This document shows positions 7,665 to 15,293 of a stretch of 15,293 bases of DNA, piece after piece. The number at the start of each line of letters is the position of its first letter. Position 1 is the stretch's first letter. Below the pieces are notes generated by a model. That model was not told where the DNA came from. It made no database searches and saw nothing but the letters and a program-made list of their open reading frames with translations. Source of the DNA: Coemansia sp. RSA 922 (taxonomy: Eukaryota > Kickxellomycota > Kickxellomycetes > Kickxellales > Kickxellaceae); contig JANBQS010000568.1 of the NCBI GenBank assembly GCA_027577415.1, forward strand, positions 1 to 15,293. The letters are read 5' to 3'. A program made the translations under genes and the position numbers.

Positions 7665-10181
7665 ATGGTAGCCGAACCAAAGTTCCATCACCGGGCTTCG
7701 CTGAAGCAAACCAACAAGCCGTTCAAGAGGCGGTTTGCGACAAAGAACAGCATGAGGGACAAGGCCAAGGGCCGGACTCAGCGTGTTAGCCTCAAGGGCA
7801 AAGTGCTGCGCAAGCACAGTCGAGCGGACCGGCGCAATGCAGTTCGGACGGAGCAGCGCAAGAAGCGGGACCACATTGTCATGTCAACGCGCATATTCAC
7901 TGGCCGTCACCGCGCGCCCAAAATCGTAGCAGTCATACCGCTCTGCGCCGACATCAATGCCTCAGACATCGTGCGTAATCTCTTTGCCTGCGTAGACGAG
8001 CCCTATCCCGAGGAGAAGGCGCCAAAGACCGCGCGTATGCTCAATGTCACTCGATTCAAGCAGACGATCCAGTTTGTGGAGGTCGAGCGCAATGTGCTGG
8101 ACATTTTGGATGCTGCCAAGGTGGCCGACTACGTTATCATGGGTATTTCGGCAGAGATCGAAGTCGACGCATTTGGCGAGCATTGTCTCAGTGCCCTCCA
8201 GAACCAGGGCCACCCAGGCGTGTTCCCCATCGTCCAGGGTATGGAGACCGTGGTCCCCAAGCGTCAAAACGACGTCAAAAAATCCCTGCAGAGCTTTATG
8301 TCCCATTTTTTCCCCGAGGCTGACAAGGTCTATTCGACTGAGACGCCTACCGAGGCTCTGTCCATTCTGCGTATGATCACTGCGCAGGCACCAAAGGGCG
8401 TAAAGTGGCGCGAGATCCGGCCGTACATGCTAGCCGACTCTGTCGAGTTTGAGCCCAGTGCCGAGGACCCACAGGTAGGCCGCCTGGCCTTGACGGGCTA
8501 CTTGCGCGGTGCCAACCTATCGGCCAACCGACTTATCCACATTCCCAACTTTGGCGACTATCAGATCGAGCAGATCTACCATGTCCCCGTAGCTGTAGAG
8601 GCGGCCAGGGGCGATAGCATTGAGGAGGATGACGAGCCTGTAGTGCTTGACAGGCCCGACGCCGAGCACCAGGACTCGCTAGTCGAGGCCAACGAGCCCA
8701 ACACGCTGAACAACGAGCAGACGTGGCCCGAAGACGAGGAGATGAACGACTGGAACGTGCGCATGCAAGAGATGGAAGAGAAGGAGTCGCGCATTGCCGC
8801 GACCAAGGGCCAGCGCACCATCACGGTTCCCAAGGGTACTTCGACTTACCAGGCCTCTTGGATTGCCGCCACAGAGGGCGACGACAACGAGAGCGATGCC
8901 TCTGACGCCAGCAGCGACGATGACGAGGATATGGACAGTGGCTCGGACATGGGATCAGACGAAGAAGAAGAAGATGACGACGAGGAAGAGTATGAGGAGA
9001 TGGTTGTTGGTGCCGATGGAAAGATCGTGTCTGCTAGTGATGACGAAGACAATGGCGACGCCAACAGCGACAAGGACGAGGGCTTGCCTAGTGCCGAGGA
9101 GGAGGCGCTGCAGCTAAAGGCGTACCTGAAGGAGCGCGAGAGGCAGAACCGCGACGACTTGAACTTCCCCGATGAAGTCGACACGCCTATGGAGATTTCG
9201 GCACGCGAGCGGTTTGCGCGCTTCCGCGGGCTGCAAAGCTTCCGCACGTCGCCCTGGGACCCGTATGAGAACCTTCCTCTGGACTACGCGCGCATCTTCC
9301 AGTTTGAGAGCTTCAAGCGCACTCAGCAGCGCGTGCTGCGGATGGCTGCCGACTCGGTCGTCAAGTCCGGCATGCGCGTTCGTATCATTCTCCGGGCCGC
9401 ACCAGCTCAGATCGCAGCCAGCTACAGCCCCAGCCGCCCCTTTGTGGCGTTTGGCCTTATGCAGCACGAGCACCAGATGTCGGTTGTGCACTTTACGATT
9501 GTGCGCAGCGAGGGCTACTCGGAGCCTGTGCGCTCAAAGGACCCGCTGGTCGCCCACTTTGGATTCCGTCGCTACAACGTGCAGCCTCTTTTCAGCCAGC
9601 ACTCGCTTGGAGGGTCCAACACGAATGGCGTGCACAAGTTTGAGCGCTTCCTAAAGCCCGGCGTAGTCAGCGTCGGCACCATCTATGCGCCGATTCAGTT
9701 TGGCACCGTCCCTGTCTCGCTCTACCTGCCTACCCCAGTGCCAGCCAACGACATGTCTGACAGCCAGGCTGGAGTCATTCCAACGCTGGTTGGCACTGGA
9801 TCGTCGCTGGAGGTTAACCCGTCGAGAATTTTGGCTAAGCGTATTATCCTCACTGGTGCGCCATTCAAGATCCACAAGCGCAGCGCCGTCATCCGCTACA
9901 TGTTCTTCTCCCCCGAAGACGTCATCTGGTTCAAGCCCGTTCAGCTGCACACTAAGCATGGACGTACTGGACATATCTTCGAGAGCCTGGGTACTCACGG
10001 ATACATGAAGTGTGTCTTTGACGGTCCCATCAAGCAAATGGACACTGTGTGCATGAATCTTTACAAGCGTGTCTACCCCAAATGGAACACCAGCCTGTGG
10101 TCTGAGCACGCTCAAGACGAGGAGCAGAAGCAGCAGTGGGTTGGCCCAGTCGCGCTAAAGTCCGACGCTATGGAGCTCTAA
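7665..10181 (+). CDS. TSR1: TSR1, pre-40S ribosome maturation factor
   Basis: Tsr1 is a GTPase-like but catalytically inactive factor on cytoplasmic pre-40S particles, related to Bms1. The protein has 838 residues (yeast about 788, human about 804). Its N-terminus MVAEPKFHHRASLKQTNKPF is the family's basic start, which fixes the ATG at 7665 (context AACCATGG) rather than the in-frame ATG at 7578. The AARP2CN region is at about residues 249-305 (WREIRPYMLADSVEFEP, LTGYLRGANLSANRLIHIPN). A long acidic, serine-rich linker lies at about 405-455. The C-terminal DUF663 region (about 515-820) includes LPLDYARIFQFESFKRT, RIILTGAPFKIHKRSAVIRY and YKRVYPKWNTSLW. Codon use is GC-rich, as expected of a well-expressed gene here. 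Its stop is 60 bp from that of the convergent FAM50 gene. Confidence 0.95.
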   Translation: MVAEPKFHHRASLKQTNKPFKRRFATKNSMRDKAKGRTQRVSLKGKVLRKHSRADRRNAVRTEQRKKRDHIVMSTRIFTGRHRAPKIVAVIPLCADINASDIVRNLFACVDEPYPEEKAPKTARMLNVTRFKQTIQFVEVERNVLDILDAAKVADYVIMGISAEIEVDAFGEHCLSALQNQGHPGVFPIVQGMETVVPKRQNDVKKSLQSFMSHFFPEADKVYSTETPTEALSILRMITAQAPKGVKWREIRPYMLADSVEFEPSAEDPQVGRLALTGYLRGANLSANRLIHIPNFGDYQIEQIYHVPVAVEAARGDSIEEDDEPVVLDRPDAEHQDSLVEANEPNTLNNEQTWPEDEEMNDWNVRMQEMEEKESRIAATKGQRTITVPKGTSTYQASWIAATEGDDNESDASDASSDDDEDMDSGSDMGSDEEEEDDDEEEYEEMVVGADGKIVSASDDEDNGDANSDKDEGLPSAEEEALQLKAYLKERERQNRDDLNFPDEVDTPMEISARERFARFRGLQSFRTSPWDPYENLPLDYARIFQFESFKRTQQRVLRMAADSVVKSGMRVRIILRAAPAQIAASYSPSRPFVAFGLMQHEHQMSVVHFTIVRSEGYSEPVRSKDPLVAHFGFRRYNVQPLFSQHSLGGSNTNGVHKFERFLKPGVVSVGTIYAPIQFGTVPVSLYLPTPVPANDMSDSQAGVIPTLVGTGSSLEVNPSRILAKRIILTGAPFKIHKRSAVIRYMFFSPEDVIWFKPVQLHTKHGRTGHIFESLGTHGYMKCVFDGPIKQMDTVCMNLYKRVYPKWNTSLWSEHAQDEEQKQQWVGPVALKSDAMEL

Positions 10182-10241
10182 GTTGGGCTTGGGCGAATAC
10201 AAAAAAAAAAATTATTATCTTTACAATTTATTTCAACCCAG

Positions 10242-11234
10242 TTATTTTGGACCCCCTCTTTTTTTCGAATCGCGGATCGTGTATATGCCGTAGTTCTTCT
10301 CGGGGTCAAAGACCTCCCATCGATTGGCCGGGAAGATATGCTTGTTACGTTCGTACCATGAGCGCTCACAAACCTTGCCTGCATGCGAGTCGTCCTTTTC
10401 GATCCGGGCGTCGTGAGTCAGCCTCACGTCATCGTGTACGTCAAAGCTAAACAAGGGGCCAGACTTTCCACGCGCCTTGTTCAAAATAAAGTCGTAAAAC
10501 GAGTAATGATGAGGAATAATCAAGTCCTCCTTGACATAAACCAATCCATCAGCACTGGTAGTACGTAGCTCAGGCACCTGTGCCTTGCATTTATCCAAGA
10601 ACTGCGCAACGGTATCGCCCTTTTTACACCGCACCTGTTTGCGATGTCCAGAGCCATCCCAATAACTATAAGTAATAGTTATTAGCTCCTGCTTGATATT
10701 CTCTTGGTCCTGGAGCCAAGTCTGCCGTAACTCTTCCCGTTTTCTAGCATCTTCTTCCTCGCGCTCCTTGTCAGGCAAAAAACTAGTATCCACTGTAGGG
10801 TTTTTACGCGCACGCCGCCCCTCCACAATATCTTCGTCCTCGTCTTCGTCAAAGGTTAATATAGGTTTCTTGTTGCGTTTCGCTGTCTTTTGCTTCAACT
10901 TGGACTCACTGCCCTGTGCTAAACCGTCGGAAGACGATCTAGGAACAAGTGTTTTTGCCGCCTCCCGTTGTCGCTCTTCTTCAAGCTCGCCTTTTATTCT
11001 CTGGAACTCCTCGAGGTTGACTAATCCGATCGTCGATAGCTTTAGCTGGTTCTCTACGGTTTCTTTCTTGGATACAAACTTTTGCGCACCAGTGGCTACC
11101 TTGGAATTACCCTCAGATAAAGGTTTCCGCCGCTTGTCATCGGCCTCTGTTGGCTCTCGATCGCGCTGTCGCTTCATATGACTTGTGCCCTGCGAACTGT
11201 TACAGGAGTCATCCTTGTGGTTATCTGCAGCCAT
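10242..11234 (-). CDS. FAM50/XAP5 family nuclear protein
   Basis: This 330-residue protein has the XAP5 domain in its C-terminal half: [59 protein letters not shown] and [20 protein letters not shown], nearly the family consensus. FAM50A/B in animals associate with the spliceosome C complex, and the plant member affects the clock through RNA processing. The N-terminal half is charged and largely disordered, with the usual leucine-rich helix ([19 protein letters not shown]) and an acidic patch next to [17 protein letters not shown]. The open frame extends 15 codons upstream to 11279, but those codons translate a T-rich tract. [10 protein letters not shown] at 11234 has AAA before the ATG and an ATTTTTTGG tract 15 bases upstream. 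It converges on TSR1 and is in tandem with the bZIP gene. Confidence 0.93.
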   Translation of the reverse strand: MAADNHKDDSCNSSQGTSHMKRQRDREPTEADDKRRKPLSEGNSKVATGAQKFVSKKETVENQLKLSTIGLVNLEEFQRIKGELEEERQREAAKTLVPRSSSDGLAQGSESKLKQKTAKRNKKPILTFDEDEDEDIVEGRRARKNPTVDTSFLPDKEREEEDARKREELRQTWLQDQENIKQELITITYSYWDGSGHRKQVRCKKGDTVAQFLDKCKAQVPELRTTSADGLVYVKEDLIIPHHYSFYDFILNKARGKSGPLFSFDVHDDVRLTHDARIEKDDSHAGKVCERSWYERNKHIFPANRWEVFDPEKNYGIYTIRDSKKRGGPK

Positions 11235-11418
11235 TTTCTCCCAAGAGTTCCAAAAAATATATATAAAAGATATTTGCAATAGACGTAGCCAGAACCAAGC
11301 AGATAAACAAGCCCACTAGACTTTGCACTCACACATCATTAAACCATCTGTTTCGTTTATGGGGGAGGGTGTGGAAGTGTATTAAAACCATATTTTTTGT
11401 AGATAACAATTTGACATC

Positions 11419-13194
11419 CTATGCCACAACCAGCGATTGCCGGTCGTTCTTTTGCGAGATAATAGCGTTAGATATGCGCTGAATCTCTTGGCGCAGGACA
11501 CCCAAGTTGACACAGACCTGTTGATTGAGTTTCCCCAAGGTTTCGATCTTGCATTTCAGGTCATCAAGTCTCACTTGATCCAACTCGCGCAATGGCCTGC
11601 TCTTCTTTTTGGGATTCCTCAACCGCTCAGCAGCGTCCTCATCGCCGACATTGCCCATGTTAAAGTCTCCCTCTCCGTCGGTCTGCGCCGCCGGCCATTG
11701 CCGCTTCGTGCCCTTGCGGTTACCAGATGCAGAGGAGCTAGTTGCCGTATCAGCAGCTATCGCTTCAGCATCCACAGCGGGAGTCTTGTTTGATGTGTAA
11801 TCCAGCTTTGCGCGCTGTTTCTCCTCGGTCAACTCATCTTGCAAGCGAGCAATCTGAGTTTCAAGCTTTACACAGCTGCTCGTTAACTCGTGTTCGCGAT
11901 TTTTACGCCGCTCGCGCAGCCGAGCAGCACTCAGAGCATTGCGCTTTCGCCGCTTGATCAGGGCATCGTCCTCCCCCTTTTCGGGATCACCACCGTCGTC
12001 CTCATCGTCCTCATCCTCATCGTCTTCGTCCTCGTCCATATTGGAAATAGCAGCAGAGCTCTTGGACACTTTGGCAGAAATTGCAGAAGAGGCTAGCGCG
12101 GCAGGAAGCTGAGACATGGACGGGGCAGGGGCAATGACAAGCGGCGGCGGCGGCGGCGGCTTAAGGGGCGCGTGGCTGGCAATAGCAACAGGACGATTGG
12201 CTGGCGCCAACTGCTTTTGCTGGCGCGACGCTAAGCGAGCATCTACTATCTTTACTACAGCATCGCTCGGCGTAGAGGGAAGTGTGGCGGGCATCCCGTA
12301 TGCATCGTAAGAAGCTGTGTTGGTGGCGGGGCTTTCGCGAGCAGTGGAGGCGTATGATGAATAGGTCTGTTGTGTGTGCGCGTAATGTGGAGAATGCGAG
12401 TGTATTGTCTGCTGCGATTGTCTCGGCAGCGGTGAGTGCTGAGACGAGCCGGCGGCCAATGGACGCTGTTGATGTGAGACAACAGACGGATGCGGTGGCG
12501 GCTGATAATGCGAGTGGTATGGTTGCGAGGAGGGGCTCGTTGCTTGGTCGGGCGATGGAATCGCCCCATGACGCTGCTGCGAGTACGCCATGCCAGCCAC
12601 GTCCATTGGCCCAGCTCCAGGGCTCGGCTGTGCAGAGTCTATAACATGTTTCTGCACGTACCCGCCAGAGTACGCGCCCCCCGGTCGCCCTGGAGGAGGC
12701 TGGCGGTACACGTGTGATGGCGCCGTCACCGCCACCGCCTGCTCGCCGTATTTACCTGGCTTGTCGGCATAAGGATAGCCATGCTGGGCATGACCTGGTG
12801 GCGCCACGTTGTTGTGTGCATGCGGATACCCATGCGAGTAGTGCTGTTGCTGCTGATAGGCCGGGTACTCCTGCCGTGACGGGGCACCGTACTCGTGGCT
12901 GCCTACGTTGGAACGTGGCAAGGGAGCACCATGGCGAGAAGAGCCAGCAACAGTAGGAGGAGGGGGCTGCTGCGAGTAATGGCCCTGGTGAGAAACTGGC
13001 GGCACTGGAGGAACCGACTGCTGGGAGTACATCCTCTGTGGGTCGTAGTACGGCGGAGGCGGAGGCGGCAAGCTCTGGGACTGTTGATGTGTGTCCTGAG
13101 GTAGCAAAGGCGGGACAGCAGGCCGTGGAGGACTTCCTGTCAAGGTCTTTATGCCCGGGAGCCGGTACGCGTCTCGCCGACTGTTATCGCCCAT
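11419..13194 (-). CDS. bZIP transcription factor with long proline/glutamine-rich N-terminus
   Basis: The protein has 591 residues. Residues 1-380 are disordered and rich in P, Q, S, H and Y, with repeated YSQQ, PPPP and HSH motifs (activation-domain-like), including SLPPPPPPYY and LKPPPPPPL. An acidic run (about 387-410) leads into the basic region KRRKRNALSAARLRERRKNR (414-433), with the bZIP invariants Asn419 and Arg427 spaced 8 apart. The zipper is short: Leu437, Leu444 and Leu451, then Glu458. A low-complexity linker is followed by a second leucine-rich coiled coil at about 536-578 (LDDLKCKIETLGKLNQQV), which may extend dimerisation. The basic region resembles the fungal 'NTAASARFR' class, but I cannot name an orthologue. 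Two minimal upstream AUG-stop frames lie 58-75 bases before the start. It is a nuclear DNA-binding regulator by family; its targets are unknown. Confidence 0.85.
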   Translation of the reverse strand: MGDNSRRDAYRLPGIKTLTGSPPRPAVPPLLPQDTHQQSQSLPPPPPPYYDPQRMYSQQSVPPVPPVSHQGHYSQQPPPPTVAGSSRHGAPLPRSNVGSHEYGAPSRQEYPAYQQQQHYSHGYPHAHNNVAPPGHAQHGYPYADKPGKYGEQAVAVTAPSHVYRQPPPGRPGGAYSGGYVQKHVIDSAQPSPGAGPMDVAGMAYSQQRHGAIPSPDQATSPSSQPYHSHYQPPPHPSVVSHQQRPLAAGSSQHSPLPRQSQQTIHSHSPHYAHTQQTYSSYASTARESPATNTASYDAYGMPATLPSTPSDAVVKIVDARLASRQQKQLAPANRPVAIASHAPLKPPPPPPLVIAPAPSMSQLPAALASSAISAKVSKSSAAISNMDEDEDDEDEDDEDDGGDPEKGEDDALIKRRKRNALSAARLRERRKNREHELTSSCVKLETQIARLQDELTEEKQRAKLDYTSNKTPAVDAEAIAADTATSSSASGNRKGTKRQWPAAQTDGEGDFNMGNVGDEDAAERLRNPKKKSRPLRELDQVRLDDLKCKIETLGKLNQQVCVNLGVLRQEIQRISNAIISQKNDRQSLVVA

Positions 13195-13251
13195 CGTCAG
13201 AGTCCCAGCACCTAACTACAAAAGATAAAAACACCTAGAATTACAAGTAGT

Positions 13252-13268
13252 TTATCGAAACATTACAT
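13252..13268 (-). promoter_or_regulatory. Two minimal overlapping upstream ORFs before the bZIP gene
   Basis: On the minus strand AAAATGTAATG is followed by TTTCGATAA. The first ATG is immediately followed by TAA (13268-13263). The second ATG, overlapping it by one base, encodes Met-Phe-Arg-stop (13263-13252). Both lie 58-75 bases upstream of the main ATG, a plausible 5' leader. Whether the leader begins upstream of them, or is spliced (TTTTATCTTTTGTAG resembles an acceptor), cannot be told from sequence. Confidence 0.4.
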
Positions 13269-13985
13269 TTTAGTTATCGCGTATTTTTTTTTTTAGAAAA
13301 CGTTGAATTGAGCTACAGCCCTAATTAGAACTCGAAGGTTACCTTTTATTGGCTTTGGTAGTGGTCAAGGTGCAACAAAAAAAGCAGCGACCTGAAACCT
13401 CGGATTCAGAAAAGAGTAGGAAAATAAGGAACTGTGGAGCTCGGTATGCATAAAAAAAAAGTAAAAAAAAGAAGAGAAAAAAAAAAAAATCGAAACATCC
13501 CCTACCTTCAGCTGGATCTGCTGGGCGTAGTCAGCATGCCCATCACCGCCCCGTCATTATGCGGTCAAAAAATTCTTTGACTGTGATTGGCTAGCATTGA
13601 CGGATGCAAGCCCTTCGGCTGCTCTTCTCCCTCTGTTGGGCCGCTTTACCAAGTGGACAAAGCTCAAGCCTCCCCACTTTTTCGCATGGATTGTTGATTT
13701 GCATCCTCCCCCCCATTTTGTAGATCTGCCTACTGTCTAACGACCTTCTTCGAAATGAGCTGACAATAATAGACACGGCTTTTGTGCCACAGACAGCCTA
13801 TTTCGTGGTCGCAAAATGAATTATTTATTTACTAATGACACTCTAAAAAAGAGTATATGTAATTGCTTCTCCCTTGCCTACTATTCAACAACTATCCGAT
13901 TTTTTTTTTGCAAAGCCATAGAAGGCGCAATACTTCACAAGAGAGAAATTCTACGACCCCTTCCCCCAACAAAGGCATTTTATGT

Positions 13986-14005
13986 GGGGGGTGGAGGAAG
14001 GTGGG
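13986..14005 (+). other. G-run tract with G-quadruplex potential
   Basis: Guanine runs of 6, 2, 2, 2 and 3 bases are separated by one or two bases. C-runs flank them at 13957-13967 (CCCCTTCCCCC) and 14011-14015. A two-layer quadruplex or an alternative G/C hairpin is possible. Confidence 0.45.
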
Positions 14006-14317
14006 TTAAACCCCCTTTTTGCAAAACTTGTCGAGTGTGGACAAGCAGTCAAGGGGAGGAGGATGCACAATGGTTTCAAAGAGAGTGCACAACGCATGAC
14101 GACACTCTTTGAGCAAGCGGTTAGAAAGGTGTTTTAGCGCGCTCTCTTTTGCAAGGCCTGCGTTTTCCGTTTCTGCTTCTGCTTCTTTGCAAAAAGCAGG
14201 TCATAAAGTCTCTACACCACCGCAGTTGGCACAAAATATGACTTGGAGTGGTTGAAGCTCTCTCCAGTCAACGGCTGGATGTCTGAAGAAGAGCGAAAGG
14301 GCCCTGCCAACTTTCGC

Positions 14318-14325
14318 TATAAAAA
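14318..14325 (+). promoter_or_regulatory. TATA box of the small ubiquitin-like gene
   Basis: TATAAAAA lies 107 bases before the ATG at 14425. A pyrimidine-rich stretch (about 14347-14366) follows at the distance where transcription would start, implying a 5' UTR of roughly 70 nt without upstream ATGs. Confidence 0.7.
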
Positions 14326-14424
14326 CAGAGTATTTGCGCCAGCACATTTTTTCTTCCTTTCCTCCTTACAGTTTACACATCCTCCAATACTTCACTTCGC
14401 CAGGCTTTTTTATTTGTGCTAAAC

Positions 14425-14781
14425 ATGAACAACGTAGGCCACCTGAGAGAGCTCACCGAAGACAGCGAATCTCTATTCTCTCCTGAAGAAGCTAGCATTA
14501 AAAGCAGCTCAGGGGACGTCAGCGCAAGCTTCTACACTGTCGACGCAGGTAATGTTTGCACTCTCATAGAAATCGATATGCCATTAGCAAATATGTCTGT
14601 AGGCGGGTTGAAGATGTACCTTCGGAAGCTGAGATATCCAGCTAATATTAGGATTACTATACGCGATCCAACTGATTTAGACCCGACGATCCCAACCTTA
14701 GCAAGCAACATTTCCAAGAAGAATACATACTACATCTGGCTTCCTGGTAGCAATATGGAAGAAGCGCCTCTTGAATACTGA
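14425..14781 (+). CDS. Small protein of unknown function, predicted ubiquitin-like fold
   Basis: The protein has 118 residues and starts at the ATG with AAAC before it; an in-frame GTG at 14416 is not a eukaryotic start. The first ~30 residues are acidic and serine-rich. Residues 33-51 (SASFYTVD, AGNVCTLIEID) read as a beta hairpin. Residues 57-70 (MSVGGLKMYLRKLR) are an amphipathic helix, 75-80 (IRITIR) a strand, then a loop and a final strand (NTYYIWLPG). This order matches the beta-grasp plan of ubiquitin, with MSVGGLKMYL at the ubiquitin helix and TLASNISKKNTYYIW at its last turn and strand. No C-terminal Gly-Gly is present, so it would not be conjugated. The N-terminal domains of Crinkler effectors share the same plan. 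I recognise no orthologue. A TATA box, T-tract and downstream AATAAA support a real gene. Confidence 0.65.
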   Translation: MNNVGHLRELTEDSESLFSPEEASIKSSSGDVSASFYTVDAGNVCTLIEIDMPLANMSVGGLKMYLRKLRYPANIRITIRDPTDLDPTIPTLASNISKKNTYYIWLPGSNMEEAPLEY

Positions 14782-14904
14782 CGCAACATGAAACCGTGTC
14801 TGCTGCAGAGATTCCCAAGTTAGCATATACTCACCAAAAAATAACAGTTTTAGGTGTAAATAGATTGAGAAGTACTTTGTTAGGTTCTATTCATGTTGAA
14901 TGCT

Positions 14905-14910
14905 AATAAA
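14905..14910 (+). terminator. AATAAA polyadenylation signal of the small ubiquitin-like gene
   Basis: A canonical AATAAA lies 124 bases after the stop codon, within the 281-bp gap to the convergent PRS gene. I see nothing else in that gap. Confidence 0.5.
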
Positions 14911-15062
14911 AAATAGCGTTTGGGAGTTCTCAACAAGGCAACGGGCGCAATAGTGCCAAAGCAAGACAGCTAGTAATTTCAAAGGCTATTTAATATCAGG
15001 TTTCTCTATAACAATTATACTATTGCACTCTACTAAGACACAACACCGATTAAAACACGGGT

Positions 15063-15293
15063 CTATATGGCTGCGTGACCAAAAAGATATGAGACAGACT
15101 CGCCGTTATGTGTACGACGAATGGCCTCAGCCAAAACAGCGCTCACATCAATGGTGTCCAGCTTCGGACATACCTTCTTCTTCTCGGCGTGAGGAATGGT
15201 GTTTGTGACGACAACCCTGGTAAGCACGCTGTTGTTGATGACTTCCAGAGCCTTTCCAGAGAGCACACCGTGAATGACAATGGCATAGACGGC
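15063..15293 (-). CDS. PRS: Ribose-phosphate pyrophosphokinase (PRPP synthetase), C-terminal part
   Basis: This enzyme makes phosphoribosyl pyrophosphate from ribose 5-phosphate and ATP in the cytosol, feeding purine, pyrimidine, histidine, tryptophan and NAD synthesis. Only the last 77 codons are in the window and the frame is open to the end. They match the family C-terminus closely: [20 protein letters not shown] (family pattern THG..SGPA...IN), [15 protein letters not shown]-type strand [13 protein letters not shown] and the near-invariant [13 protein letters not shown], ending a few residues later in GHAAI. Replacement of the family's usual THG by IHG (Thr to Ile) is a visible deviation near the phosphoribosyl region. 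Fungi carry several Prs paralogues; this fragment does not settle which one. It converges on the small gene at 14425. Confidence 0.93.
   Translation of the reverse strand, partial: AVYAIVIHGVLSGKALEVINNSVLTRVVVTNTIPHAEKKKVCPKLDTIDVSAVLAEAIRRTHNGESVSYLFGHAAI

Larger units (their letters stand above)
13195..14424. promoter_or_regulatory. 1.2-kb divergent intergenic regulatory region
   Basis: This region separates the bZIP gene (-) from the small gene at 14425 (+), and no reading frame in it looks real. On the bZIP side are long A/T tracts (about 13284-13295, 13450-13490) and ATTGG (reverse CCAAT) sequences near 13348 and 13583. GTCAAA/TTTGAC forms a 6-bp inverted pair at 13563-13580. On the other side are CCCCT/AGGGG boxes at 13499, 13957, 14012 and 14052, a G-run stretch at 13986-14005, TTTGCAA palindromes and a TATA box. 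It is long for this window, where most gaps are under 300 bp. Confidence 0.6.

Noticed and set aside
8846..9247. Serine-rich antisense frame inside TSR1
   Set aside because: It is the antisense of the acidic GA-rich linker, which always reads as a serine run.
13591..13776. 61-codon open frame on the - strand
   Set aside because: It is short and without recognisable features, in a region rich in promoter-like motifs.
13816..14112. 98-codon open frame on the + strand in the divergent region
   Set aside because: It translates poly-T, G-run and C-run tracts (FFF, GGGG, PPF) with no domain-like pattern. It overlaps probable promoter elements of the gene at 14425.

Overview
The window looks like compact nuclear DNA from a filamentous, probably early-diverging fungus. 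A Kickxellomycotina-type genome such as Coemansia would fit, but this is my inference. The genes are short and mostly intronless, several lie only 60-300 bp apart, promoters are rich in A/T tracts, and the identifiable proteins are fungal or pan-eukaryotic nuclear ones. I see no bacterial operons, rRNA, convincing tRNA, CRISPR array or intact transposon.

Layout. 1-759 (+) is the 3' part of an SREBP-type bHLH transcription factor gene. It converges on 980-2368 (-), an UNC-93/DUF895-type membrane transporter. 2369-3265 is AT-rich and carries repeat copy A. 3266-4999 (-) is an F-box-like gene of unknown target. 5000-5703 carries repeat copy B. The two diverged copies, in the same orientation, therefore bracket the F-box-like gene.

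5704-10181 is an RNA and ribosome biogenesis block: an RPP14-like RNase P/MRP subunit (+), KRR1 (-, with a 22-nt first exon and one intron), and TSR1 (+). KRR1 and TSR1 diverge from a shared ~280-bp promoter, and both act in making the small ribosomal subunit. RPP14 and KRR1 converge with about 60 bp between them. FAM50/XAP5 (10242-11234, -), a splicing-associated protein, converges on TSR1, again with about 60 bp between.

11419-13194 (-) is a large proline/glutamine-rich bZIP factor, with two tiny AUG-stop reading frames just upstream of its start. 13195-14424 is a 1.2-kb regulatory stretch shared with a divergent gene at 14425-14781 (+). That gene encodes a small protein that I read as a ubiquitin-like (beta-grasp) fold, driven by a clear TATA box. 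Upstream of it are a cluster of TTTGCAAA palindromes, G/C runs and CCCCT/AGGGG boxes. The window ends inside a ribose-phosphate pyrophosphokinase gene (15063-15293, -).

The least explained items are the repeat pair around the F-box-like gene, the small ubiquitin-like gene with its unusual promoter, the tiny uORFs of the bZIP gene, and the triple TTGATC array between KRR1 and TSR1.
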